Of a stretch of DNA of 64,000 nucleotides, positions 37,525-49,657 are shown piece after piece. The position numbers and the translations under genes were made by a program. The stretch is from Campylorhamphus procurvoides (Eukaryota > Chordata > Aves > Passeriformes > Dendrocolaptidae), in NCBI GenBank assembly GCA_013396655.1, contig WBMV01001245.1, positions 525,013 through 589,012 of the forward strand. Direction: 5' to 3'. The notes below the pieces were generated by a model, which ran no database searches, was not told the origin of the DNA, and saw only the letters and a program-made list of their open reading frames with translations. Each line of letters starts with the position of its first letter. The stretch's first letter is position 1.

Positions 37525-40500
37525 AAGCACCCATCTAACTGAACTTAGCTACACAAATAACAGTTTTTAAACATCACACAGAGTTGCTGAGATTGGTTGA
37601 TTGGTCTTGGGACCTGGAGGACTTAGTAAAACGTTTGGGTAAGCCATTACTTGGCCCTGACTAGGAGAAGAAATGAAAGCAGAAGTGAAACAAGGAAAAT
37701 CTGAGACAGAAGCAGACCTTAAACCTGGAGGTACCTTTGGCAAGTGGAATACTGACTCAGAAGTAGGTTTTAATATAGGTTTGAATTAGATTTTACTGTT
37801 CCGTTTGGAAACAGTTCCATGAAAATATAAGGAGGCAGCTCCATTCCTCCCTTCAGGTTCTTCTCATCTGGCCAGAGCTGTGAAATCAGGAAACAGGCAG
37901 GGATTTGTTAACTAGAGACTAGGTCGTAAGCATTACCAAGAGAAAAGAAGACAGCCCACAGACTGATGACTTGTTCTGTTGTTTACAGGCTGTGAAGATG
38001 CTGGAAAGGAAAGTGCAGCAGGTAGACTTTTCTTGCTTGTTTTTGTTTTGGCTGAAGCTGAATAAAAAGTCTCTATGAATTTATCTGAAATTCTGGAAGG
38101 ACAATGTTCTCTTTTGAATGTGTAGTTCCTGCTGAATTTATGTCTAGGTGAGTGGCCCTGACCCACACAGAAGGACTTTTAAGACCTCACCATCTACATG
38201 AAAAAGTCCTAGTACCTGCTAAGGCAAGAAAATCCAAACATCTACTGCTGGCAGCTTACCAAGAGCCGGAGGGCTACATATAACAACAAAACAGGAAAGA
38301 TAATCCAGCTCTCCTTTTCCATTCAGTCTCCTCTCAGGGCTGTAATGCTGGGAAAAGGACTGTGAGTCACCAAGAAGAAACTTGTGGCACTGTGCAGCTC
38401 CCCAGGAGGCCCCTGCTAGAAACCAGCTGTACACTGACAGCACAACTTCTCAGTTGACAAGTCCGGCACTAAAGAAGGAAACAGAACAACAGGAGAATTA
38501 ACTGCTATCCTGCTAGGGAAACTGGTCAGTGAAACAACCTGTATCAGAAAAATTATTCATTTTAGCTTTCATTTGTTAAAGCAATACTCATACTGATGAT
38601 CAGCCAGACCAAGAAAATCAATGTATTGTTCTTTATTGATAAATTCTTCCAGGAAAATCACTGTTTTAACTTAACATCAGTTTCCCAAGGTTTCACAATG
38701 TGATAAGGCAGTGATCAAAACACCTCTGTCAACTTAATCTAGGACCTAAATCTCAGCATTCATTGTTTAAGTCTGCATTTTAACCTAATAGTGTCAATTT
38801 TAAACTGGGAACGACCAGCAAAGGGGAAACAAATAGTAACATTTGCAAGTGCATTGTCTGGACATGCATTGCCATACAGCAGAAGGCTCAGACACTTGCA
38901 GAGGAGACAACATAGCCTTTACCAGTTAAAAAGATAAAAGTAAGGCAAAAAGTTTAAAACAAAGTGTATTTCAATGACACAAAGTGCCTGAAAACATCTA
39001 AATAAGAATTTCTATGATCTCTTTTACCCTTTTTCCTTTGAGTGCCAGTGAGGAGATAGGACAGCAAATGATCATGTTATGGCATTGACCAGAGGTGATA
39101 CGTCACTGATATCAGGAGAGACACACAGTCATTGGGTGATCATGTTTGTTCTAAAGTGTTTCTGTGGGGGGTGTGTCTATTCTATAACAGCAAGGAGACT
39201 AGTACAATATATGATATGTACCCACGCAAACACTGATGACCTCCACACAGAAATCTTGATTCCAGCTTCTCCTCTGTCTTCAGATAAAGGCAAAAGAGAA
39301 AATCTATTTTGAAACCTGGATGTTTGGATTTCAGCCTAAGTGTAACAGATTATTGAGGTAAATGAAAACTCAGAAGTCAGAAATCAAATACCTAATGCTA
39401 AGGGAAAACAATAAAACTGCATGAAAAGTAAAGGCATATGTGTTCTAAGATTAACTGAAATATGAAGGTCTTGGAAGCTGACTTCATTATGAGGCTTGAC
39501 TACACTCAGGAAAGAAAAAATACTGTCCTGTCATGGGAAAGTAAATCAGTACACTGAATACACAAATTAGAACTGAAACAAACAATGCATAGCAAAACTT
39601 CACGAGGAGTAACAATGCAGGAGAAACGTTTAGAAGTCAAGCATAAAACCCTGACTCAAAAGAATTGTGGTAGTCTTATCAGTACACTGAGCAGGAATTA
39701 TGCTGAAAAGGCAGAACGGCTTATATTTACCGTGTAGTTTTTGTGTGTCTTATGTGTTTAAAAACAGTATGGGTACAGGAAAGAATATTAAGTCATGCCC
39801 AGCTCAGGGGTTTTTAGGGAGGATACTGTGTTCAGCATCATCTTTGAAGATGAGTTTCTTAAAAGTAGAAGAACTTCCACTCAAGATTCCTAAAGAGCTA
39901 GCCAAGAAAATCACAACTAATACTAGTTTTATATATATCTTATAAAACCAGGGAGAGGTTGACAGCTACTGATCAATTATTCACAACAGCGGGGAAATGA
40001 CCTAAATACTTATCACCCGATTAATCCAGGTGAAGTAGGAGATGAGTTAATACGGAATGCAAGAGATAAAAGATGAAAGGATGGGAATATAATTAATACC
40101 TGTTAACATCGAGTTATAGAAATTAGATCTTGTCAAATGAAACTGCTTTCACCAATCAGACTGCAGGTTTGGTTGAGGTATGACAGAGAGGCAACATGCT
40201 TGGAGTTACAATATGCTGTTTGACATTCTGGATAAAAATAACACTATGCAATATCCTTAACATGCCAAATAAGCAGTTTACGCAGTTTAAGAAAGCTGAC
40301 TGATACACATCAAAGTAGATGTCACTGACAAATAAATATGGAATGGGGATGTTTTTAGTTGACTACAGGGACTGTGGATCTCCAATCAGACCTTTTATTA
40401 ATAATCTGGATGTAAATAAAAATGTTTCTGCCAATAAAAGCGTGTTTTTCTAAAGATGGCAATAATGTTGAGCTATAACCCAGAAATGTTTCACTCTACT

Positions 40501-43449
40501 TGCCAAAATGCAAACCACTGTATGCTTGTGACATTACAAGCATAAGGAGTCTCAGAATGAAATTAACAGGCTATCACTCAGAAGGAGTCATTATGCAGCT
40601 CTGCAAAGTTTGCTCTGTCACCAGGATGTCACCCTGCCAACTATTCCCCACAGCAACTGGGACATGTATTAAAACACACCTCTGCATTCCTGCAACTAAA
40701 CTTTTTACAACAGAAGCAACTATGGTAAGTAAAGCTGCTTTTCAGAAATAAAGGGAAAACACTGAGCAGTTCACTATCCCTCCTCAGATCAGTCTAAGGA
40801 ATTTCATATATATTACTTCCATTGAAATTCCAGACTGTTTTGAAAATCCAGAGGTTCAACACACAAACGAATCATCTCAAAGGGCAACAAGTTACTGCAC
40901 ATTAGCTGTCCATATCCTTTGAGTTACAGTCTGAACTTTCAGATTTCCATCTGCAACTATCCTATAATCAAGATGATCTTTAGGTCTGCAATTAAGCAGT
41001 GTTAACATTGAAGGACACAGTATGATTACTCCAAGACAACTAATATTTTTATAGTTACTCTCCTGAGATGGGGGATTATGTCTTTTAGTTCTAGGAGGAA
41101 AAAGACACTATGAGAGGAGAAAAACAAGCCAGGTGTCTTGTTCCTTAGAGGTCAATAAAAGTACAGGTGAACATAGTTTTCTAGACTTTGCTCTTAGGTG
41201 TGTTTTCTGATTGAATGACTCCTGATGACAAGCCAGACTACATTTTCTCCCAGAGGCCATGACTCCTCCCTGCAAAGCAGGGCTTTGGCTCTTGCTTTAT
41301 GAACACAAGACTTTGGCATGTGTCTTGGCTAACTATTTGTAAACCCAACCTTTCTAATTGCTAGGTCTTTTGAAAATGCAACAGTTCAAATGCGCTACTG
41401 AGAATGATAATTTTGCTTTATCAAGTATATTTTAGAAAACACTCTAATTGCTGTCTGTGACCTATAGTTTGTAGAAAACAGGCCTATGTGTGGATCTCTT
41501 ATTACCTCACTTGTTATTTACAAACTGAAATGCAATTTCAATAGGTGACATTTCTATTTCTTTATTTCCTTCAGGTTAATCTCCATGTCTCAGTCTGAAT
41601 CTAGATTAAATGTATTTTACAATACAAACTATTTATCCATTCGTTCTACCTTTTGTTCTGCATCATTCAGATTAATGGGTATTACGGCAGGACTGCACAG
41701 CTGCATCTGAAAATATTGCCTCAGGAGTCTGCCTGCTTCTTTCAAATGAAATAACGGCAGCAAGGAATAAAACTGAAAATGGAGGCAAAGTAAATCATAG
41801 CCCTCATGGTAGGAAATGCCTGCCAGAACTCTTAGTCAGTGCCTAATTGATTTTCTTTATACACAATGCCCTAAAACTTTAGCAATCTTTAAAAATTAAT
41901 TTCTGCTAATCCCAGTAACATTAAATAATAGATCTTTTAAATCCATTTTAAAAAAACAAATAGCATAGTAGATTTCAATCAGCAAGTAGTCATATCAATT
42001 ATAACCAAGAAATTTCAGGTATTATAGATTTTATATAATCTGCTTCCTCTCTGGGAAGAAAGTTGGATATAAAAATTGATTTAACTGTCTTTCAACAAGA
42101 AAAAAGAGAGCAGTACTAAGAAGAAAAAGAAAACACCTATTCTGTGCTTTTCTAAGCCTCACAAAGAAGATAGGCAAAGATACTAGAGAGGAGTTAGTAA
42201 TAAGTATTGGAACATAAGATTTGAGTTGCTCATTGCAACAGGATTTATGTGGGTTTGTGGTCACTGACTGTGTGTGGGCTAGTTGGCAGGGAAAACAGTT
42301 TTGAATTCTGGAGATCTTTTAGATACAGCAAGCACCTTATAGGTAACACAGTCCAAGACAGAATCCATGCGGAATGTGAGACTCTTCTCTTACAAGGATA
42401 AAGAACACTCTGTTAGAACTTGCATGGTTTTACACCACTGGAGCACTAAACCACAGTGTTTCAAATAAGAAAAGAGACTGCAGGCTGAGGAAAGGTTTCT
42501 CACCCTTCTACTGTTGTTCTCATTGTCTTTCCTTAAAAGTACCTGGCTTTAATAGTATAAAACTGGTGCCTGCAATAGTCACTAAATTACAGAAGAGAAG
42601 TAGGAAGGTACTGACAAAGAGAAACACATTGGATCCATGCAAACTCAACTGAGGGTAAAAAGGACTGATTTTAAAGACTTTTAAATAAAATTTGTTACAT
42701 CCTTAATTTTCAAGCAATCAGTGCAGTCTAAATGAGGCTGAACTTGCTGTGGAGAAGAAAATAGAATTCTTGTTTGATATTAAAGTTCATTTTATAAAAT
42801 GACACAGTATTACAGTTATAACAGACTGTAATGAACAATTTATTAACCTCACGATATGTTTAGATGTAGAAACTTGTTAATGAAGACAAAACTCAGAGAG
42901 TGAAATTGATGTTACATAAGTTGAACTTTGAAATGAAATATAATATGCTAATTGTCATAGTAATTAAATATTCTAATAGTTCCCTGGGGAGGCTAGACAT
43001 TTCACTTCGTTGAAAGTTTCAAAATAAATAAAGGAATTTCATTTTCAGAAACATAAATATTTGTTTATCATTAAACCAAAAGAAAAAAAAAAGGCATATT
43101 TGTCTCTCAGAATATACACCTGCCCATATGGGAAAAAATATTTAATAGATTGGCAAGGAAAAACAAAATCAGAAGCAATTTAGAGTAATTGGATGTTCCA
43201 CAAGAATCTTCTTAAAAATCTTTCCAAGCTCATATCATCAGAAAAATAAAAGAAAAAAGAATGCTCATGAAAAGATGGACCAACTGCTGTAAAAACTTTG
43301 TTTTTAACATACGGATGTAAAAGTAATCCTAAAAAGTGTTTATTATGGGGAATTTTCAATGCAACTCATAAAAATATTCACATGACTCTGTTAGCTACAG
43401 TGACTCTGCAGGTGTGGAGTGTGTGCATATCAGACATATTCATCATGAA
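37525..43449. other. Unique AT-rich stretch, no gene or repeat recognised
   Basis: No gene or transposon was recognised. The part at about 41640-41900 has several TAAT-type words and little low-complexity sequence, which is a texture sometimes seen in conserved non-coding elements. This is only an impression and cannot be tested without alignments. Confidence 0.55.
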
Positions 43450-43860
43450 CAGGGTTCCCCAGGGTCAGCACTGGGACTCATACTGTCCCATAAACAAGCT
43501 GAATTGAAAACATTCACACCAGGTTTGTTGGTAACACCAAACTGGATGGTGAGGTGAACACCGCAGAAGGGACAGCCATCTTACATAGAGAGATTTGGGC
43601 AGGGTGGAAGACTGAGTGAGCAAGAACTTTATGCGTCTTAAGAAATATGTGCGCAAAGTCCTGCACCTGGGATGACAGAGCCAAAGATCCCAGAACAGTC
43701 AGGGATCTGTGTGGCCAGGTAGCACCTTGCTGAAAGGAATCGGTGTTCCTGGTGGACAAGAAGCTGATCTGGTGTCAGTGTGCTTCTGCAGCAGAAAAGA
43801 GAAATCAAACCCTGGTCTACATCCATAGGGGCATTACTGTTCAGCAGAGTCCTACACAAG
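43450..43860 (+). mobile_element. CR1 reverse-transcriptase-region fragment, decayed
   Basis: The fragment opens with a GGGTTCCCCAGGGTCAGCACTGG stretch, the DNA for the CR1 GVPQGS-type motif. It continues with DNA for a TKLDGEVNT-like stretch, then a CCTGCACCTGGG word from the CR1 thumb region, and ends near GGTCTACATCCATAGGGGC. This is the ORF2 part that follows the segment kept in the copy at 7785-8892. The position of the catalytic FADD motif now reads FVGN, and stops and frame changes follow. Both its 5' part and the 3' tail are missing, so it is an internal fossil piece. Confidence 0.85.
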
Positions 43861-45131
43861 ACTGAAAACACTTCCAGTGGACATGCTTTGATGAACAAGC
43901 ATTACCGGGAACAACAGACAATTGGTGCAATACATTGGCAGTTGTTTTGTAGAACAGATAACCTATTCCTTCCACATTACACTACAACATGTCTTTCACT
44001 GCTTCTAAAGCAAGATCAATTCTAGTCCAAGTGTTGCCTGGATTTGATCATACATCTATTTTGTCTTCATAATCTGTTAAAAAGCAGTTCCTTATTTAAG
44101 AAGGTAGTTAACACATATATAACCAGGGAATGGTGTAAAATGCAATCTACATGCTTGACACTTAACCCTTCTAAAAACTTCTACAGTGAAAAAAAGTTAC
44201 CTAGGAATGCAAATTATTGGAGGATACAACATAGTTATTTAGATTATAGTTCACAAAATAGTTTTCGACTGACTTGGTGGTTAAAATGACATGGGGAACT
44301 TGATTAACATTTTTTTTCCATCTTAAATGAAAATAGTTTTGAAGTTTGACATCAGGTCCCTGCCTTGACCATTAAATAAAAGTCTTTTAGTCTGTTCACC
44401 AGCAGAAGTAAAAAACATACTATCACCCCTGATTTTGTACTGAGAAATTATATAGACACATATGCAAAATAGCAAGCTAAGTCATGGTCATGTCTTTGGT
44501 TTTATAAATTAACCATTCTGACTTATAAAGACACAACATACCATTAAGGAGCAATAAAATTAAGACATACATCCTTACTAAGAGTATTGACGCTTGACAT
44601 TGCATTTCCCCTATACTCCTCAATCAATTATTACCAAATTACCTTCCTTTTGAAATCTATGTTTGCAGGTAAGCCCCAGCTGATATACAAGTGCCTGCAA
44701 TTCCAGGTTAAGGAGAAATAAATTCATTCACTTTCTGGCAAATGGAAATAGATATATTTTAAATCATATTCTTCCAGATGCAACACTGTAAAAAATCTGT
44801 AACCTATCTGCACTGATTGTGTTTTTCTTACAGAAATCATAGAAAGTGGGGTGAACTCAACACAGGGTTAGTATGCTCTTTGTTGATATAGTAGAGGGCC
44901 CATCTGGACATGCTATGCAACTCTCCTTCAAGCAATGGCTGTTCCCTGTTGATGTTCCCTTGTTGTCAGTAGGGTTTCTAGTGCTCTAGAAACCTTTTAT
45001 TAAAGGGTTGAAGATAGTGTGAGAATATATTGCAACATCTAAATTACTGTACTGCTTCCTCTTCTTTTATTGTGGTCTTACACCAATGTTTTTTTTTAAT
45101 AGATTGGCTTCCTGAGTGTAACATGCTAAAA
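43861..45131. other. Unique DNA between CR1 fragment and LTR, no gene seen
   Basis: Two plus frames of 81 codons (43780-44025 and 44044-44289) are present without domains; the first overlaps the end of the CR1 fragment. No internal retroviral sequence was seen next to the LTR. Confidence 0.55.
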
Positions 45132-45234
45132 TGTGGTGTCCAACTCTTACCAAGAAGGGAGGACCCAAGATTCATAGATGCTAATGGCTGAAAGGAGTGG
45201 CAGAAGTCAGAGGGTCCAAAAAAGCTTGCAATGT

Positions 45235-45240
45235 TTTATT
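45235..45240 (-). terminator. LTR polyadenylation signal AATAAA
   Basis: The hexamer reads AATAAA on the minus strand, about 100 bases before the U5 end of the LTR. This is the place expected for the signal that ends retroviral transcripts at the R/U5 border. Confidence 0.65.
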
Positions 45241-45315
45241 AGTAAATTACACACTTGGCACAGAAATTGGTATAAATCAATCCCTGGTCTACAATAAACC
45301 TATGGTTGTGGGTTT

Positions 45316-45390
45316 TGGATTAAAGAGCACAGTGAAAGAGCGAGAGATGGATTAAAGAGAGAAGAAAGGAAGTGAGGGAGAGAGAAAGAT
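45316..45390 (-). repeat. Polypyrimidine leader with 12-base direct repeat inside the LTR
   Basis: The plus strand is rich in GA and carries TGGATTAAAGAG twice (45316-45327 and 45348-45359, offset 32). On the minus strand this is a CT-rich tract between the TATA box and the AATAAA signal. The direct repeat suggests a small duplication within the LTR leader. Confidence 0.7.
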
Positions 45391-45476
45391 TGCCAGTCAT
45401 AGCTCCAGCACTGATCCAGCTGATGGAGTATCCAGGGTCCTATTGCACATATGCACCCAGGATTGATGGAGGTACC

Positions 45477-45484
45477 TTTTTATA
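45477..45484 (-). promoter_or_regulatory. LTR TATA box
   Basis: The minus strand reads CTATAAAAAGG, a good match to the core promoter TATA element. It sits about 237 bases before the AATAAA signal, in the order and direction expected for U3 followed by R. Whether it is still active cannot be told. Confidence 0.65.
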
Positions 45485-48400
45485 GATAAGCTTTCCCTGC
45501 CCTGGAGATTAGTTTCTTGCTTTCTATGTGAATTAGTTATCATGTGCAGTTCATCCTTTTAGACCTTCCTGGAAATGAGTTAAAGGCTTCGGGGGTCATG
45601 GGTGATCTTGATCCCACCCTATAGTCCATCCCCACTTCTTCACCTTACTCCTTGCCCTCTGCTATGTTGTGCTTATCTTCAGCAGCCAGAAAAATAATAT
45701 TTGTCCCAGAAAGCACTTCCCTACCTCTGTATAGCCCCTTCTTCAGCCACATCCTGTTCTCTCTCACAGCATGTTATTACCAATGCTCCTTGGTTGACCC
45801 CACATCTATCCAGATGTCAGTGACATACACATTATCCCCTTTATCTTCTAGAGTTCTACAAATGTTCGGAAACATTTTTATTGCTGAATCTGTTTAGATA
45901 AAGAATCATTTGGTTCTCTCAGTTTATAAACTTTGCTGTGTTTACCTCTCTACTGTTATCTGAGAAAACGTCAACTCTGTCACTTGAAAAGGTGGAATAT
46001 ATTATGTTCAATAAATCTCATTAACAGCCTTTGTCCTTCATACATTAAGATAGCAGTTTTGGAGAGTCTTTCCTATGTACCATACCATTAGTGCTTCCAT
46101 TTGATAAGGATGTGGCACCTGGTGATTCCCAGCTATAGATATGCACCCTTCCAGATGATTAACAAATACCACAGCCAGCATGTCTGAGTCAAGGTCTAAA
46201 TACTCTTCAAAAGAAAACTACTTGAAATGAAACTCTTAGGAGGTCAGTGTGGCCTTTCCACTTACGAGGCATGGCATACTTCTCCTCTGCTTCAGAACCA
46301 TCTCATAATTCTGTGAATTTCTCATCAATTTTTCTTGCCTTTTGGTACTCAGACTACAGTAATAGCACTCTAGGGGGACATACTGGGAAACACAGACAGA
46401 GTATCATCATCTCTTATGCTCTTACTGCCACTCTACCACAGAGCAAAGGGGACCATGCTGCAATTTGTGTTTAGGAAACCCTACACTGGTTTTCGAAGAA
46501 TAAAAGAAAATATTCAGGCACATTCAAGGACCTGGTGACTTCAGAGCTGCATTTAAGACAATAATACAAACTCCTGAAAGAAGCAAGTTCTGATGACTGC
46601 TGAAGAGATACCTGCTGAATTCAGTCAGTGAGTTAACACAGAATTAAGGGAGCAGCAAATAGAGGCAAGATTTGTCAAAATTTCTATGAGATTCATTTGA
46701 GGTCTTATTTTCCTGGAAGCTTGAATACTATTAGCATTTGAAACATCCCAGGAGTGAAATCCTGATACCAATATAAACTGCATGGGTTTTGCCATTAAAT
46801 TCAGAGTCTTGGGGCAGGTTATTCATTGTACAATAGATGGAAAAATTGTGTAAGGTCATGAGGAAAGATGAAGTAAAAGAAGAAAATACTTAACCACTAT
46901 TTTCAACCTCATCTACAGTTCCACTCTTGGTCTTTAGCCACTATTCAATAAATCAGATATGCTTCAATATGAAACATCTCTATGGGCTTTCTTAAATACC
47001 CACAGTTTCACAAGAATTTAATTTCTTTTAGGTGTTATCCCCTACCTGAGCTAATTTACTGTGCTTCCGCATTCCTTACCTGACTTACGTCTTTCACCAC
47101 TGCTGCTCTGCCAAGCTGTCTGTCCCAACTACCCCATTTGCTGTTGCAGGTTCACAGAAAAGTGGGCCTGAAACACTTTGCTCACTTAGTGCCACAAAAT
47201 TAGCCTGGATGAGGTTGTAATATAGCAGACCTTTGGCACTGGTGGAATAAGGTAGTTTCACTGTGTATCCTTTTATGCTCACTTAGAAATTCTTGTAGAA
47301 TTTAAAGATCTTTCATGAGACATTGCACATTTGGCAGCTCTTTATGCTTCAGAGCACTCTTTAGAATTTTTTGTTTTCCTTGGGAAGAACAGTAAAACTC
47401 AGTATGTGTTCTGATAAGCGGGATTTCTGTGAACATCTGTCATATTTCAACTAATCATTATTTCTAGCAGCTTAATCACAGTGATTATGAATTTATCTCC
47501 ACATATAACCAAGTTTAAAGACATGGCCCATCTCTTTTGCTATAACCATAATAAAACATGATACAAGAATTGAAGTTGGAGAATATTTTATAATAAAAAA
47601 ATTTATTAATATGTGTATAAATTCATGTCCAGAGAAATCTATCTGTCCACAGCAGGACTGAGTTTTCATGGGTTTGCTTCAGTCCTCTACAGAGCTTGAC
47701 ACAAGCGTCATAAATAGCATAAGGCACACACACAAAAACACACAGGTAGATGTGACAGAAGAAGAATGTCATCTCAGATACAGTAGGCAGGCCACTTACT
47801 TGTTTTAGGGACAACTATAAAGGTTAATGTTATTACCACTACCTTCATAGATGCATAGACATAACAGCAAATGCTGAGAGAGAGCAAATTTAAAAGCTTA
47901 CGAGTGAGGTACTGACTTTATTTTGTGTCCATAACACCACTGACTTCACAAAAGCAGAACTGTGCAGTAACAGTGAATGTTCCTACAAGTTCCAAGTTAG
48001 CTTAGGCCTTTCTAGTGGTAAAACAACAAACAGAAATCAGGTTGACAACCAATACTGGTTTACAAATTTGTCAAATAAGTCCAGAAGTTGGATACATTTT
48101 ACTGATACACTAAAAAGCAGACTGTCAATCACATACTAACCCAGGCTAGTTGGCATTGCTTTTTCAATTTGTCTTGTTTTATATTCACTGTTATTTTTCA
48201 GCTTATTTAGCTTATTATTTCTTTTCACTTCACTTGGATTTATAAATCAGAATGGATGGAATATTTCTATTTGAAAAGGCAGTTCTCGATGCTAAATAAT
48301 TCACCATATAGATTAGAGATCTTCCTGCACCTGCCAGGTATTTGACCCAAACTGACTTTGTTTTGCACTCCTGCACAGTTCCACTCTTCGAATATCTAGT

Positions 48401-49642
48401 GCTTCTCTCTGCATCATTTTCCTGATGCATTTTAGGCAGACAAGAGCATACAAAGACATAAGATTAATTTTTTTCAAGGACAATTCCAATAATAGGAATT
48501 TTATAAAGCTGCAAGTTAATTATGTGTATCAGAAAGACAATGTTTCTAGATGGGCTAAGAATTTTAATTTCTCTAGTGCCTGAGCACACTTGTGCACTAG
48601 CAATAATCTAAAAAAGCTAATTTGAAGTACTAGAAAGAGGTCAAAGAATTATTATTATTTCCCTCAACACTTCAACTAAATGTAATGAACCATGCACATC
48701 TTAAAGAGAATTTAATTACTTTTTTTATTTTTCATTTTGGGGGGAAAATGTCATTGGTCGAAATGCACTACTTACCACATTTGGTAAAGAGCTCTAAATG
48801 TGTACAGTTGTCAGAGTACGTGTTCCAGAATTCACTGCAGCAGAAACACATCACACTTACCCTTAAATTTTCACATTATAGTATGGAGGCAATTAAATCC
48901 TTGCTTTGATATCTTTAAAATTAGAAATCTGATTACACATTCCAAGCTTCCAATACTTACACATTTTAAACATGTTTTAAGTTATTTAATATATTATTAA
49001 AGATATTTTAATTATTTAAAAGTTGTTTTGCTGCTTTCTAAAGACATGATTTCATCTTCATGGTATCTTAGTTTTTGAAATTCACTCCGTACATTAATCC
49101 ACCAGAAATGGAATCCATAAATCTTGTGGGTATGCTACAAATTCTGACTTTTGCAAAGGGCATCAAGCAGCTGAATCACATGGTTTGAATGCTAAATGTG
49201 TATAGTATTCATTATTATTAATCTAGAGTGATTATCTTTAAGCAGATGGTTCTGGTGAAGTAGCTTTTTGGTGGCTTTGAACTTTCTTACATCTGTATTT
49301 TAATCTACCTGAGGCAAGTGGTAATACTTAATAAAAAAAGATAATGAAGGGAAACTGGCCAGGCCAAGATATTAAGAACATACTAAATGTGGAAAAAGGA
49401 TTTGTAGCAAACCAAATTTTTCATCATTTGTGCGCTCTTTCATAGCCTGTCTAAAGTCTTGCTCTCTGTGTACTTCTGCACATCCCAGAAACACAGCTGC
49501 CACCAAACCATAATGTTTTTGTTGGAGAAAAACAGGTCTGAACACTGAGTAATCAGAAGCACAGCATGTGGAGCAATCTTGGAAAGGCTGTGTTAAACAT
49601 GTCTCTGCAAGGCTCATCCTTTCAGCTCCATGTTATCCTGCC

Positions 49643-49657
49643 TTTTTTTTTTTTTTT
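49643..49657. repeat. Poly-T tract (15 bases)
   Basis: This is an uninterrupted run of fifteen T. No retroposed gene copy or SINE could be recognised on the side where the body of a minus-strand insert would lie. Confidence 0.8.

Larger units (their letters stand above)
45132..45804 (-). mobile_element. Solo LTR of an endogenous retrovirus, minus strand
   Basis: On the plus strand the unit runs from TGTGGTGTCC to GACCCCACA, giving the TG...CA ends and matching short inverted ends expected of an LTR. Read on the minus strand it shows U3, a TATAAAAA box (45477-45484), a pyrimidine-rich leader, an AATAAA signal (45235-45240) and a U5 ending in CACCACA. The length is 673 bases. No primer-binding site follows U5 and no polypurine tract precedes U3, and no gag, pol or env-like frame is adjacent, so this is a solo LTR left by recombination. 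A clear target-site duplication was not found (CTAAAA on one side, TCTATC on the other), so the far end may be placed slightly wrong or the flanks have changed. It resembles avian LTRs, but I cannot name the family. Confidence 0.75.

Noticed and set aside
43514..43898. Minus-strand frames of 81-86 codons
   Set aside because: They are antisense shadows of the plus-strand CR1 fragment.
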